Positions 51,724 through 60,833 of a stretch of DNA of 64,000 nucleotides are shown here, piece by piece. Location of the stretch: assembly GCF_021245725.1 (NCBI RefSeq), contig NZ_JAJGSX010000020.1, positions 1 through 64,000 of the forward strand, written 5' to 3'. The position numbers and the translations under genes are program-made. Below the pieces are notes generated by a model, which made no database searches, had not been told where the DNA came from, and worked only from the letters and a program-made list of their open reading frames with translations. The stretch comes from Pseudonocardia sp. TRM90224. Its GTDB lineage: Bacteria > Actinomycetota > Actinomycetes > Mycobacteriales > Pseudonocardiaceae. Within the stretch, counting starts at the first letter, position 1. Every line of letters starts with the position of its first letter.

Positions 51724-52554
51724 ATGAAACGCACCGGCCCACTCGGCTACCTGGCCCACCTCGGCGTCTGGACCTACGTCCTGCTGCTCCTGCTGCCGCT
51801 CTACTACCTGCTGATCTCCTCGTTCAAGGACAACACCGGCATCCTCACGGCGCCGTTCTCGCCGTTCACGGGCCTGCGGCCGGAGAACTTCGCCCAGGCG
51901 TTCCACAACGCGACGCTCGGGCCCGCGCTCCTCAACCAGGCCTACGTGACCGTCGGGGCGAGTGTGCTGACGCTCGTGCTTGCGCTGCCTGCGGCGTTCG
52001 CGCTGGCCAGGGCGCGGGGCCCGCTCGGGGTGCTGATCGAGCGGATCTTCGCGATGGGGTTCCTGATCCCCGGCTTCGCCGCGCTCGTGCCGACGGTGCT
52101 GCTGGCGATCAGCATGCAGCTGTTCTACACGCGCGAGTTCCTCGTCCTGTTCCTCCCGGCCTCGGCGATGCCGCTCTCGGTGCTGCTGCTGACACAGGCC
52201 ATGCGCGCGGTGCCGGCGGAGCTGGAGGAGTCGGCCGTCATCGACGGTGCCGGGAGCTGGCGGTTGCTCTGGTCGGTTTACCTGCCACTGGCCCGGCAGT
52301 CCGTCACGGTCGTCGTGATCCTCAACTTCCTGTCGTTCTGGAACGAGTACTTCTTCGCGCTCGTGATCACCGGCCCGGACACGGCCGTGCGCACCGCCCA
52401 GGTGGCGCTGCCGACGCTGTCGCAGGCCAACGCCTCGCAGTACGGCGTGCTCGCCGCGGGCATCGTGATCACGCTGATCCCCGTGTACGTCGTCTACGCG
52501 CTGTTCGCCGACAAGATGGAAGGGGCGGTGCTCGCAGGTGCTGTCAAAGGATGA
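51724..52554 (+). CDS. ABC sugar transporter permease (MalG type)
   Basis: A 276-residue permease with six hydrophobic segments and the EAA loop ELEESAVIDGAGSWRLLWSVYLP. Eighteen bp after the first permease. Its end overlaps the GH9 gene by 17 bases, so uptake and hydrolysis are translated together. Confidence 0.92.
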   Translation: MKRTGPLGYLAHLGVWTYVLLLLLPLYYLLISSFKDNTGILTAPFSPFTGLRPENFAQAFHNATLGPALLNQAYVTVGASVLTLVLALPAAFALARARGPLGVLIERIFAMGFLIPGFAALVPTVLLAISMQLFYTREFLVLFLPASAMPLSVLLLTQAMRAVPAELEESAVIDGAGSWRLLWSVYLPLARQSVTVVVILNFLSFWNEYFFALVITGPDTAVRTAQVALPTLSQANASQYGVLAAGIVITLIPVYVVYALFADKMEGAVLAGAVKG

Positions 52555-54256
52555 GCGCACGCCGGTGCGGGGCCCCGCGGTGCTGGCGGGCCACCTCGGC
52601 GAGCCGGCCGGCGCCGTCGTGCTGGTGCTGCCCGACGCCCGGCCCCCGGAGCACGTCGAGCTGGTTGCACCCGACGGCGCCGCCACCGTGCTCACGAGCG
52701 GGCCCGTCCAGAGCGTCCCGGGCTGGACGGCCGGCCCGTACGCGCGGGTGGAGCTGCCGTCCGGGGCGGGACGACACGTTCTGCGCGCGCGGTTCGCCGG
52801 CGGCGTCGAGCTGGTGACCGAGCTGGAGCTGGGCCCTGACCTGCTGCAACGCCAGACGCTCTCGGACGTCCTGGCGTACTTCATGGCGATGCGCTCCAGC
52901 GGGGAGATCGACCGGAAGGACCGGCGCGCGCTGCTCTGGGGCGACTCCAGCGGGCGGGAGGTCGACGCGCGCGGCGGCTGGCTCGACGCGAGCGGCGACA
53001 CGAGCAAGTTCCTCAGCCACCTCACCTACACGCGCACGATGAGCCCGCAGCAGATCCCGCTGTGCGCCTGGGCGATGCTCGCCGCACGCGACGCGCTCGC
53101 AGCGCGCCATCCGGACGTGGTGCGCTCGGTCGGTGTCCGGCTGCGCGACGAGGCGCTGTGGGGCGCCGACTTCCTGGTCCGCTTCCGCGCGCCGGAGGGC
53201 TACTTCTACGTCGGGATCTTCGACGCGCTCACCAAGCGGCTCGAGGAGCGGGTGATCAACGCGCCGCTGCCGGAGTGCGTGCGCACCGACCGGTACCAGG
53301 CCGCGTACCGGCAGGGCGGCGGGCTCGCGATCGCCGCGCTCGCTCGCGCGGCCACCCAGGAGGACCACGGCGAGTTCACGAGCGCCGAGTACCTCTCCGC
53401 GGCGGTCGACGCGTTCGCCTACCTGGAGAAGCACAACGTCGAGCACCTCGACGACGGCGCGGAGAACATCGTCGACGACTACTGCGCGCTGCTGGCGGCG
53501 GCCGAGCTCGTCGGGGCAGGTGCCGTGGATGCTGTTGGGGCGGCGCGGCACCGGGCGCGCAGCTTGACGGAGCGCTACACGGCGCCCGACGACGGGCCCG
53601 GCTGGTTCGTCGCCGACGCCGACGGCCGGCCGTTCTTCCACGCCGCGGAGGCCGGGCTGCCGGTGCTGGCACTGCTGCGGTTCGCGGAGCTGCTGCCGGA
53701 CGCACCGGAGGCGGGCCCGGCCCGAGAACTCGCGCTGCGGGCGATGCAGGACGTGCTCGCCCGCAGCGCGACCGTGCCCAACCCGTTCGGCTACCCGCGC
53801 CAGCGCGTCCAGCCGGCGGACGGGCCGCCGCGCGACTCGTTCTTCTTCCCGCACGCCAACGAGACCGGCTACTGGTGGCAGGGCGAGAACGCGACCATCG
53901 CGTCGCTGTCGGCGGCCGCCAGCGCGTGCTCGGCGCTCGACGGGCTCGGTGGGCTCGACGCAGCCGAGCGGGAGCGGCTCGACACGTTCGCCGCCGACCA
54001 GCTGGCCTGGATCACCGGACGCAACCCGTTCGACTCGTCGATGCTGCAGGGCCGCGGCCGCAACCACGTCCGCTACCGCACGGACTTCCCGAACCTCCCC
54101 GGTGGCATCGCCAACGGCATCACCGCCGGTTGGACCGACGAGAACGACATCGCGTTCATGCCGCCCGACGCGGGTGACGCCGAGACATGGCGCTGGTCGG
54201 AGCAGTGGATCCCGCACACGGGGTGGTTCCTGCTCGCCGTCGCCGCAGCACGCTGA
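52538..54256 (+). CDS. Cytoplasmic glycoside hydrolase family 9-like enzyme
   Basis: A 572-residue GH9-type enzyme: a beta-sandwich N-terminal part, then GGWLDASGDTSKF (base Asp region), YQAAYRQGGGLAIAALARA, GYWWQGENATIASLSAA, AWITGRNPFDSSMLQGRGRN, and WSEQWIPHTGWFLL with the likely acid Glu. There is no signal peptide, so it acts on an imported oligosaccharide. Intracellular GH9 enzymes next to BadF/BadG kinases in Vibrio chitobiose loci are exo-glucosaminidases, which is the best guess here; plant-cell-wall cellulase is less likely. Confidence 0.85.
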   Translation: MLSKDERTPVRGPAVLAGHLGEPAGAVVLVLPDARPPEHVELVAPDGAATVLTSGPVQSVPGWTAGPYARVELPSGAGRHVLRARFAGGVELVTELELGPDLLQRQTLSDVLAYFMAMRSSGEIDRKDRRALLWGDSSGREVDARGGWLDASGDTSKFLSHLTYTRTMSPQQIPLCAWAMLAARDALAARHPDVVRSVGVRLRDEALWGADFLVRFRAPEGYFYVGIFDALTKRLEERVINAPLPECVRTDRYQAAYRQGGGLAIAALARAATQEDHGEFTSAEYLSAAVDAFAYLEKHNVEHLDDGAENIVDDYCALLAAAELVGAGAVDAVGAARHRARSLTERYTAPDDGPGWFVADADGRPFFHAAEAGLPVLALLRFAELLPDAPEAGPARELALRAMQDVLARSATVPNPFGYPRQRVQPADGPPRDSFFFPHANETGYWWQGENATIASLSAAASACSALDGLGGLDAAERERLDTFAADQLAWITGRNPFDSSMLQGRGRNHVRYRTDFPNLPGGIANGITAGWTDENDIAFMPPDAGDAETWRWSEQWIPHTGWFLLAVAAAR

Positions 54257-54281
54257 ACGTTGAAAGGACGAACGATCGATC

Positions 54282-55343
54282 ATGGCTCCTGACGATGGCG
54301 CCGCCGGATCGCGCATCACCTTCCGGGAGGGACAGGCCGCCCAGCCGGCGGCGTTGGAGCGGGTGGCAGCGCACGTGCGGGACGCGCTGGCCGGCGCCGA
54401 CCTCAGCCCGCTGCGCTCGGCCCGCCGCCCGCTCTTCACGGGGATCGGGGCTTCGTTCGCGGCGCTCGCCCTGCCGGTGGAGCTGCTGCGCCAGCACGGT
54501 GTTGCCACCCACCGCGTGCTGGCCGACGAGATCGCGCGGGTCACGTCGGGCTTCGACGCGGATCTGCTCGTAGGGGTCTCGCAGAGCGGGCGCAGCACGG
54601 AGACCCTTGCGGCGTTCGAGCAGGTGGAGGCACCGACGCTGGCGGTGGTGAACGTGGCGCCCTCGGCGCTCACGCAGCTCGCCGGCCAGTCGCTCGACCT
54701 GGGCAACGAACCAGACTCGTTCGCGTCGACCGTGGGGTTCACGGGCACGGTCCTCGCGCTGGACCTGCTCGCCGGGGTCGTGACGGGCGCCGGCGGGGCG
54801 CACTGGGACGGCATCGGCGCGCGGGTCGTCGACATGGGGGAGCGGGTGGCCGCGGTGGTCGCGCGGCTGCGCGCCCGCGCCGCGGAGTGCGTCGCCGCCG
54901 ACGCCGTGGCGTCCGGCGCGTCGCTGGCGTCGGCGGAAGCGGCCGCCCTGCTGCTGCGCGAGGTGGCGCGGGTGCCGTCGAGCGCGTCGGCGACGCACAA
55001 CCACCTGCATGGGGAGATGGAGTCGGCGGGACGGACACTGCACCTGGTGTTCGGCGACGGCCGCGAGACCGAGCTCGCCCGTACGCTGTCGGCCGCCGGG
55101 CACCTGACGGTGCTGTTCACGACCCGGCCGGTGGTGGCGGGGCCCGACCTCGCGGTGGTGGCGCTCCCGGACGTGCCGCCGGCGGTGCGGGTGGTGCTGG
55201 AGGTGGTGGCGGTGCAGGAGCTGGTCGCGGCGATCGCGGACGAGCGGGGCATCGCCATCGAGTCGTTCGTCTTCGCGAACAACGACACCAAGCTCGGCGG
55301 CGTCGACCCGCGCGACTTCGAGATCGTCTCGCATGACGGGTGA
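54282..55343 (+). CDS. Double SIS-domain sugar isomerase/deaminase-like protein
   Basis: A 353-residue protein of the GlmS-isomerase-half/AgaS group: PLFTGIGASFAALALPVELL, GVSQSGRSTETLAAFEQ (phosphosugar-binding Ser/Thr loop), FASTVGFTGTVLALDL and HLHGEMES. Without the glutaminase half it should work as a deaminase/isomerase on amino-sugar phosphates. GAAAGGACG precedes the ATG. Its end overlaps the kinase gene by 11 bases. Confidence 0.85.
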   Translation: MAPDDGAAGSRITFREGQAAQPAALERVAAHVRDALAGADLSPLRSARRPLFTGIGASFAALALPVELLRQHGVATHRVLADEIARVTSGFDADLLVGVSQSGRSTETLAAFEQVEAPTLAVVNVAPSALTQLAGQSLDLGNEPDSFASTVGFTGTVLALDLLAGVVTGAGGAHWDGIGARVVDMGERVAAVVARLRARAAECVAADAVASGASLASAEAAALLLREVARVPSSASATHNHLHGEMESAGRTLHLVFGDGRETELARTLSAAGHLTVLFTTRPVVAGPDLAVVALPDVPPAVRVVLEVVAVQELVAAIADERGIAIESFVFANNDTKLGGVDPRDFEIVSHDG

Positions 55344-56250
55344 GCTGGTCGTCGGTGTCGACGTCGGTGGCACGAAGACGCACGTCAGGGCGGTGGTGCG
55401 CGGGGAGGTACGGCACGACGTCGTGCTCTCCTCGCTCGGCTGGGCGGTGCCGCCGATCGAGGCGGGCGCGCAGTGGCTGGCCGACCGGGTCCGGGAGGTC
55501 GTGGGCAGCACGTCGATCGCGGCGCTCGCCGTCGGTGCGCACGGGTGCGAGCAGGACGACATGTGCGCCGCGCTGGGCACGGCGCTCGCCGAGCGGCTCG
55601 GCGCGCCCGCGCTCGTCGTGAACGATGCCGAGCTGCTCGTCCCCGCCGCGGGGCTGGACGGTGGGATCGGCGTGGTCGTCGGCACCGGCGCGATCGCGGT
55701 GACCAGGGACAGCTCCGGGCGGATGCTGCGGGCGGGCGGTTGGGGTTGGGTGTTCTCCGACGACGGGAGCGCCTCGGCCCTGGTCCGCGAGGCCGTGCGG
55801 GCCGTGCTGGCGCGGGCCGACGCGGGGGAGCACCCCGACGCGCTGGGCGTCGCGCTGCTGCGTTCCGTCGACGTGCCGGACGTCGCCGCGCTGGCGCACC
55901 GGCTGAGCTGGGGATCGGCGGCCGAGGGCGACGGGCCGGAGCACTGGGGCGGGCACGCGCCCGCCGTCACCGCGGCCGCCGCCGCGGGCGTCCCGGACGC
56001 CGCGGCGGTGTTCGAGGCCGGGGCCCGCGGCGTGGCCGCGCTGGTGACGACCCTGGCCGGAAGAGGGGTGCCGGTCGGCGACGTCGTGCTGGGTGGCGGG
56101 CTGGCGACCGGGGTGCCCGAGTACGCGGCCGTGATCCGGCGGCACGTCGTCGCGGCGTGCCCCGAAGCGCGCGTCGCGGTGCTCACAGAGCCGCCAGTGA
56201 CGGGAGCGGTACGGCTGGCTGTGCGACTGGCGGGGGAGCCGGCTGGCTGA
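55333..56250 (+). CDS. BadF/BadG/BcrA/BcrD-family ATPase (amino-sugar kinase type)
   Basis: A 305-residue ASKHA-fold kinase: GVDVGGTKTHVRAVV at 8-22, VVNDAELL, VVGTGAIAV, AGGWGWVFSDDGSA, and VVLGGGLATGV. Closest in plan to glucosamine/N-acetylglucosamine kinases. It should phosphorylate the monosaccharide released by the GH9 enzyme, giving the substrate for the SIS protein. Confidence 0.88.
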   Translation: MTGELVVGVDVGGTKTHVRAVVRGEVRHDVVLSSLGWAVPPIEAGAQWLADRVREVVGSTSIAALAVGAHGCEQDDMCAALGTALAERLGAPALVVNDAELLVPAAGLDGGIGVVVGTGAIAVTRDSSGRMLRAGGWGWVFSDDGSASALVREAVRAVLARADAGEHPDALGVALLRSVDVPDVAALAHRLSWGSAAEGDGPEHWGGHAPAVTAAAAAGVPDAAAVFEAGARGVAALVTTLAGRGVPVGDVVLGGGLATGVPEYAAVIRRHVVAACPEARVAVLTEPPVTGAVRLAVRLAGEPAG

Positions 56251-56340
56251 CATCGGGTCCCGTGTGGACAATTGCGGCACGAACCTGTTCTCCGCGTTGC
56301 GGTTCGGCCGTAGCGTCGTTGTCCGACGGGGAGGTGCACG

Positions 56341-57534
56341 TTGATCGACGTCGCTGTGGTCGGGGCCGGGATCGTCGGGGCGGCGGTGGCCTACGAGCTG
56401 GCGTGCGCCGGCGCGAGCGTCGTCGTGCTCGACCCGGTGCCGGGACGCTGCTCGTCGGCCGGCAACGCCGGGCTCGTCGTGCCCAGCTACAGCGTCCCGA
56501 TGTCGAACCCGGCAGTCCTGCTCTCCGGGCTGCGCGCGTTGCTGGGCGGCGACCCGTCGGTGACGTTGGCGCGGCCGCTCACGGCGCGGACGGTGGGGTG
56601 GCTGCTGCGGTTCGCGTGGGCGGCACGGCCGGGACGGGCCTGGCGCGACGCCGGCACGCTGCGCGGGCTCGCGACCCGCAGCCGCGCGCTCTACGACGAG
56701 TTCGCTGCGGCCGAAGGGGTCGACCTCGGGCTGCGGAACGCGGGGTTCCTGCACGTCGCGCGCGACCCGGCCGTCCTGCGGTCGGAGCAGCGCACCGCGA
56801 AGGGCCTGGCCCGGCTCGGTGTGCGGCACGAGGTGCTCGACCCTGCCGCCGTGGCGGGGCTCGAACCCGGCCTGGACGTCAGCGGCATCGCCGGCGCCGT
56901 CCGCTTTCCCGACGACGCCGCGCTCGACCCGGAGCGGGTCACCGCCGCGTACACCGACGCCGCGGTGCGGCACGGCGCCCAGCTGCGGCGCCAGACCGTG
57001 ATCGGCGTGCGGTGGTCGGGAGAGCGCGTCGAGGCGGTCCGGACGGAGGCCGGCTGGGTCCGTGCCTCGGCGTTCGTCGTGGCGACCGGCGCCGAGAGCG
57101 CGACCGTCGGGCGGATTTTCGGCGCGCGACTGCCCGTCGAGCCCGGGTACGGCTGGAGCCTCACGCTGCCGGCGGGCGGCCCGCTGCTGGTGCACGCGCT
57201 GATGTGCGCCGACGAGCACGTCGTGATCAACGCGGGGCCCGATCGCGTCCGGCTGACCGGCGGGATGCAGTTCGGCGGCCGCGCGTCCGACCCGCCGCCA
57301 CCCGGCGCCGTCGCCGCACTGCGCGCCGCGGCCACGCGCGTGCTGCCGGCCCTCGCCGAGATTCCGGACGCCGGCACGGCCTGGCGCGGCGCCCGACCGA
57401 TGACACCCAGCGGGATCCCGATGCTGCGCAGGGCCGCCGGCAACGTCGTCGTCGCGACCGGCCACGGCACGCTCGGCATGACCCTCGGCCCCGTGACGGG
57501 CCGAGCCGTCGCCACCCTCCTGACCCGAACGTAA
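56341..57534 (+). CDS. FAD-dependent oxidoreductase (DadA/DAO type)
   Basis: A 397-residue oxidoreductase: IDVAVVGAGIVGAAVAYELA at 2-21, SSAGNAGLVVPSY, DDAALDPERVTAAYTDAA, GMQFGGRA and ATGHGTLGMTLGPVTG. Related to D-amino-acid dehydrogenases. The TTG start at 56341 is preceded by GGGGAGG six bases away. It follows the kinase gene by 90 bp; joint use of amino sugars or amino acids from them is possible but unproven. Its stop abuts a family A palindrome. Confidence 0.85.
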   Translation: MIDVAVVGAGIVGAAVAYELACAGASVVVLDPVPGRCSSAGNAGLVVPSYSVPMSNPAVLLSGLRALLGGDPSVTLARPLTARTVGWLLRFAWAARPGRAWRDAGTLRGLATRSRALYDEFAAAEGVDLGLRNAGFLHVARDPAVLRSEQRTAKGLARLGVRHEVLDPAAVAGLEPGLDVSGIAGAVRFPDDAALDPERVTAAYTDAAVRHGAQLRRQTVIGVRWSGERVEAVRTEAGWVRASAFVVATGAESATVGRIFGARLPVEPGYGWSLTLPAGGPLLVHALMCADEHVVINAGPDRVRLTGGMQFGGRASDPPPPGAVAALRAAATRVLPALAEIPDAGTAWRGARPMTPSGIPMLRRAAGNVVVATGHGTLGMTLGPVTGRAVATLLTRT

Positions 57535-57603
57535 ACTTCCCCACCGTTTTGCCTACTTGCAGACCTCGGAGGGCGTGCAGGTTGGCAAAACGGTGGGGAA
57601 GTT
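57534..57603. repeat. Palindrome family A, copy 3
   Basis: Arms 57534-57553 and 57584-57603, identical to those of copy 1 (20 bp), overlapping the TAA stop of the upstream gene and ending 5 bp before the stop of the convergent symporter gene. Loop TGCAGACCTCGGAGGGCGT is nearly the reverse complement of the loop in copy 1. Confidence 0.88.
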
Positions 57604-57607
57604 CGGG

Positions 57608-59143
57608 TCAGGCCGGGGTGGGCTTGGCCGTCTCCCCCTCGTTGATGCTGTCGACGGCGCCGCCGTCGCTCTGCAGCGAGTCCACGAGCGCGTCACGGTC
57701 GGCGCTGCGTTCCGGCTTCAGGAAGCCGATCGCCAGGTAGAGCACCGCCGAGACCACCAGCGGCCACGAGACGATGACGGCCTGCGTGACCCACTCGACC
57801 TTGTTCACCTGCAAGATGTAGAGCACCGCCCACGTGCCGAGCCCGCCGACGATCGACGCGATCGCCGCCGTCGGGCCGATCCGCCGGAACGGCGGGAGCA
57901 TGCCCAGCATGAGCGGGATCGCGATCGGCCCCATCGTCGCCGCGACCAGCGCGATCACGACCTTGAGCACGAACCCCTTGGTGTCGGCGGTGAGCGCGAT
58001 CGTCATGCTCAGCCCGATGAACAGGAACGTGGTGATCCGGGCCAGCTGCAGCTGGGCCTCCGCGGTCATCCGCGTCGCGCCCTTCCACAGCCGCGGCAGC
58101 ATGTCCCGGGTGATCACGGCGGAGATCACGTTCGCGTCCGAGGACACCATGGCCATGGTGTGGGAGAAGAAGCCGGCGAGAACGAGCCCGATCATGCCGG
58201 CGGGCAGCATGGCCTGGCCCATCGCGACGTAGGCCTGCTCGGCGTTGTCCTGCATGCCCGGCACGATCAGCGGCGCCGCCCACATCGGGAAGAACAGCAC
58301 CAGCGGCCAGACCAGCCACAACCCGCTCGACAGCAGCGCGGAACGCTTTGCGGCGGCACCGTCGGGCGCGGCCATGTAGCGCTGCGCGAGGTTCCACATA
58401 CCGCCGTTGTACTCGAGCGTCTTGATCAGGAAGAGCGCCATGAAGAAGATCAGCGTGTACTGGCCGGAGAGCGGCTCGCTGTGGCTCGGCGGCAGCTGGT
58501 CCCAGATCTCCCACATGAAGCTGATCCCGCCGAAGTGCGCGGCGACGGCGATGAACATCGCGACACCGGCAACGGCCTGGATGATGAACTGCCCGAAGTC
58601 GGTGAGCGCGTCGGCCCAGAGCCCGCCGAGCACCGAGTAGACCATCGTGACGATGCCGACGAGCGTGATGCCGAGCCAGACGTCGACGCCGGCGAAGCCC
58701 TGCAGGAGCAGCGCGACCGCGACCCACTTGGCGGCGATGTCGACGACCTTCAGCGCGGCCCCCGACCACGCCATCAGCTGCTGCGTCGGCACGTTGTAGC
58801 GCCGCGAGACGTACTCGAGCGGCGACTTGACGTTGTGCTTGGACCGCAGCCGGTTCCACGCGGGCGCCCACAGGAAGGCGCCGATCCCGACGCCGAGCCC
58901 GATCGTCAGCGCCCACCAGATGTAGACGGTGAGGCCGAGCCGGTAGGCCTCCGCGGCGAACGCGACGAACATGACCGCGCTGTAGCCGGACATGTGGTGC
59001 GAGATGCCGGAGAGCCACCAGGGCATCCGGCCGCCCGCGGTGAAGTAGTCCGCGATGTTCTTGATCCGGCCGCGTGACCAGAGGCCGATGGCCACCATCA
59101 CGAGGAAGTACCCGATCACCACGATCCAGTCGAGTGCGCCCAC
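57608..59143 (-). CDS. Sodium:solute symporter (SSS family)
   Basis: A 511-residue symporter with about 13 hydrophobic segments. FTAGGRMPWWLSGISHHMSGYSAVMFVAFAAEAYR is cut across the region of residues 36-70, and ADALTDFGQFIIQAVAG plus GFFSHTMAMVSSDANV are typical of SSS. It imports a sugar, amino acid or organic acid with sodium. GTG at 59143 has GGAGG close by. Stands alone on the minus strand; whether it serves the neighbouring amino-sugar operon is unknown. Confidence 0.88.
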   Translation of the reverse strand: MGALDWIVVIGYFLVMVAIGLWSRGRIKNIADYFTAGGRMPWWLSGISHHMSGYSAVMFVAFAAEAYRLGLTVYIWWALTIGLGVGIGAFLWAPAWNRLRSKHNVKSPLEYVSRRYNVPTQQLMAWSGAALKVVDIAAKWVAVALLLQGFAGVDVWLGITLVGIVTMVYSVLGGLWADALTDFGQFIIQAVAGVAMFIAVAAHFGGISFMWEIWDQLPPSHSEPLSGQYTLIFFMALFLIKTLEYNGGMWNLAQRYMAAPDGAAAKRSALLSSGLWLVWPLVLFFPMWAAPLIVPGMQDNAEQAYVAMGQAMLPAGMIGLVLAGFFSHTMAMVSSDANVISAVITRDMLPRLWKGATRMTAEAQLQLARITTFLFIGLSMTIALTADTKGFVLKVVIALVAATMGPIAIPLMLGMLPPFRRIGPTAAIASIVGGLGTWAVLYILQVNKVEWVTQAVIVSWPLVVSAVLYLAIGFLKPERSADRDALVDSLQSDGGAVDSINEGETAKPTPA

Positions 59144-59357
59144 GAGGCCTCCGATTCGCAGCTGTGGGTCCCGTGCGGGCAGCGCGAGACCGCCGTCACA
59201 CGGAAGGGATGTGTCGTAGGTCTACGGACGTGCAGCCGGAGACGGAAGACCCCACCTCAAAAACGAGTCACATTCGTAACCCGTGTTCATATATGTAGAC
59301 ATACTTGTCTGATATGGACGAGATGGTGGTGGCGATCAGCCGCCGCGAGCGGTGCCC

Positions 59358-59363
59358 TAGGCT
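59358..59363 (+). promoter_or_regulatory. Possible -10 box of the glycosyltransferase gene
   Basis: TAGGCT, about 70 bases before the GTG at 59431, supports a start after this point rather than in the upstream open frame. The rest of the 59144-59430 gap is AT-rich around 59285-59315, with a small AGACA/TGTCT inverted repeat. Confidence 0.4.
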
Positions 59364-59430
59364 CGGACGCCCCGCCGTCGGGGGAGCATCCGTTTCATCC
59401 CGATCGTCGTCGCTGGTAGGTGGGTCAGAA

Positions 59431-60219
59431 GTGCCACGGAGCATGCAGGCTGTTGAGCTGCCCGAGGAGTGGGCGGGCAGCAAGGTCGCGGTGGTGATCC
59501 CGACCTACAACGAAGCCGACACGCTGCCCGTGCTGGTCAAGCGCCTCTTCGCGCTGCCGCTGCCGGGGCTGGCCGTGATCGTCGCCGACGACAACTCGCC
59601 CGACGGCACCGGCCGCGTCGCCGACGAGCTCGCCGCGGCGGAGAACGGCGCTGAGGATGGCGCTGCCGAGGAGCGGATGATCGTCCTGCACCGGCCGGGC
59701 AAGGCCGGCATCGGGCGGGCGTACATCGCCGGGATGCAGGTCGCGCTGGACCGCGGCTTCGACGTCGTCGTGCAGATGGACTCCGACCTCTCGCACCCGC
59801 CGGAGGCGATCCCCGGCATGGTCGGCACGCTCTTCGCGACCGAGGCCGGCGTCGTGATCGGCAGCCGCTACGTCAACGGCGGCAGCCTGAGCGAGGAGTG
59901 GGGCCGCTACCGCAAGTTCCTCTCGGCATGGGCCAACTTCTACGTCAACGCGATCCTGCACCTGCGGATCAACGACGCCACCGGCGGTTTCAAGGCCTGG
60001 CGCGCCGACGTGCTCCGCGAGATCGACCTCTCCAGCCTGCGCAGCGACGGCTACTCGTTCCAGGTGGAGATGAACTACCGCTGCACCCGGCTCGGGCACG
60101 TCGCGATCGAGGTGCCGATCCACTTCGAGGACCGGCTCGCAGGCTCGAGCAAGATGGGCTTCGCGGTGAAGTACGAGTCGATGAAGATGCCGTTCGCGCT
60201 GCGCCGCCGCAACACCTGA
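59431..60219 (+). CDS. Polyprenol-phosphate glycosyltransferase (GT2, Dpm1/Ppm1 type)
   Basis: A 262-residue family 2 glycosyltransferase: VAVVIPTYNEADTLPVLVKRL, VIVADDNSPDGTGRVADEL (metal/nucleotide Asp), QMDSDLSHPPEAIP, IGSRYVNGG and INDATGGFKAWRADVL. No membrane helix follows, so it is the soluble polyprenol monophosphomannose synthase type, supplying lipid-linked mannose at the inner face of the membrane. GTG at 59431 has AGGTGGG nearby; ATG at 59443 is the other candidate. A longer in-frame start lacks family similarity. Confidence 0.88.
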   Translation: MPRSMQAVELPEEWAGSKVAVVIPTYNEADTLPVLVKRLFALPLPGLAVIVADDNSPDGTGRVADELAAAENGAEDGAAEERMIVLHRPGKAGIGRAYIAGMQVALDRGFDVVVQMDSDLSHPPEAIPGMVGTLFATEAGVVIGSRYVNGGSLSEEWGRYRKFLSAWANFYVNAILHLRINDATGGFKAWRADVLREIDLSSLRSDGYSFQVEMNYRCTRLGHVAIEVPIHFEDRLAGSSKMGFAVKYESMKMPFALRRRNT

Positions 60220-60288
60220 AACTTCCCCACCGTTTTGTGCACTTGCGCGCCCCAGAAGCGCGCAAATGCACAAAACGGTGGGGAAGTT
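60220..60288. repeat. Palindrome family A, copy 4
   Basis: Arms 60220-60241 and 60267-60288 pair perfectly over 22 bp, beginning directly after the glycosyltransferase stop. The loop carries GCGCGC units like copy 2, in the opposite orientation. Confidence 0.88.
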
Positions 60289-60356
60289 CTACGGGTGGTC
60301 GACGTGCGAAGGTGTGCTTGCAGCAGCATCAGCATCGTCAGCGAATCGGAGGCATC

Positions 60357-60833
60357 ATGACCGGCGACGAGATCGTGCTCGGCGCTCTCCCCAAGGGCAT
60401 CACGCTCGCCAAGGAGGGCCAGCTCAAGCGGATCTGGAACGTGCTGGGGCACACCTACCTGATGAAGGCGGGCAGCGAGTCCAGCTTCGCGTTCGAGACG
60501 TACGACCCGCCGGGCACCGGCGTGCCCCCGCACGTCCACCCGGAGCAGGACGAGCACATCTACGTGATCGAGGGCGTCTTCACGCTCTACCTCGACGGGC
60601 AGTGGGAGAAGGCCGGGCCCGGCGACACCGTCCGGATGCCGCGGAACCTGCCGCACGCCTACTACAACCGCAGCGATGCGCCCACCCGCGGCCTGTTCTG
60701 GGTGAGCCCCGCCGGCCAGCTCGCGCAGCTTTTCGACAGACTGCACGACCTCACCGATCCCGAGGAGGTCGTGCGGGTGTCGGCGCAGCACGGTGTCGAC
60801 TTCCTGCCGCCCGGTTCGGTCGAGGGCGCTTAA
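60357..60833 (+). CDS. Cupin-domain protein
   Basis: A 158-residue single-cupin protein. The metal motif is seen as PPHVHPEQDEHIYVIEG (His, His, Glu, His ligands) with a second motif GDTVRMPRNLPHAYYN (His). Such cupins are dioxygenases, isomerases or binding proteins. GGAGG lies close before the ATG at 60357. Convergent with the PhzS-like gene, overlapping by four bases. Confidence 0.83.
   Translation: MTGDEIVLGALPKGITLAKEGQLKRIWNVLGHTYLMKAGSESSFAFETYDPPGTGVPPHVHPEQDEHIYVIEGVFTLYLDGQWEKAGPGDTVRMPRNLPHAYYNRSDAPTRGLFWVSPAGQLAQLFDRLHDLTDPEEVVRVSAQHGVDFLPPGSVEGA

Noticed and set aside
59305..59430. Longer N-terminus of the glycosyltransferase
   Set aside because: The extension is Ser/Arg-rich, lacks family similarity and contains a TAGGCT promoter-like box.
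13820..60288. Classical intrinsic terminators
   Set aside because: The stems are strong and well placed, but none is followed by a T-run, so termination is listed as likely only from position.
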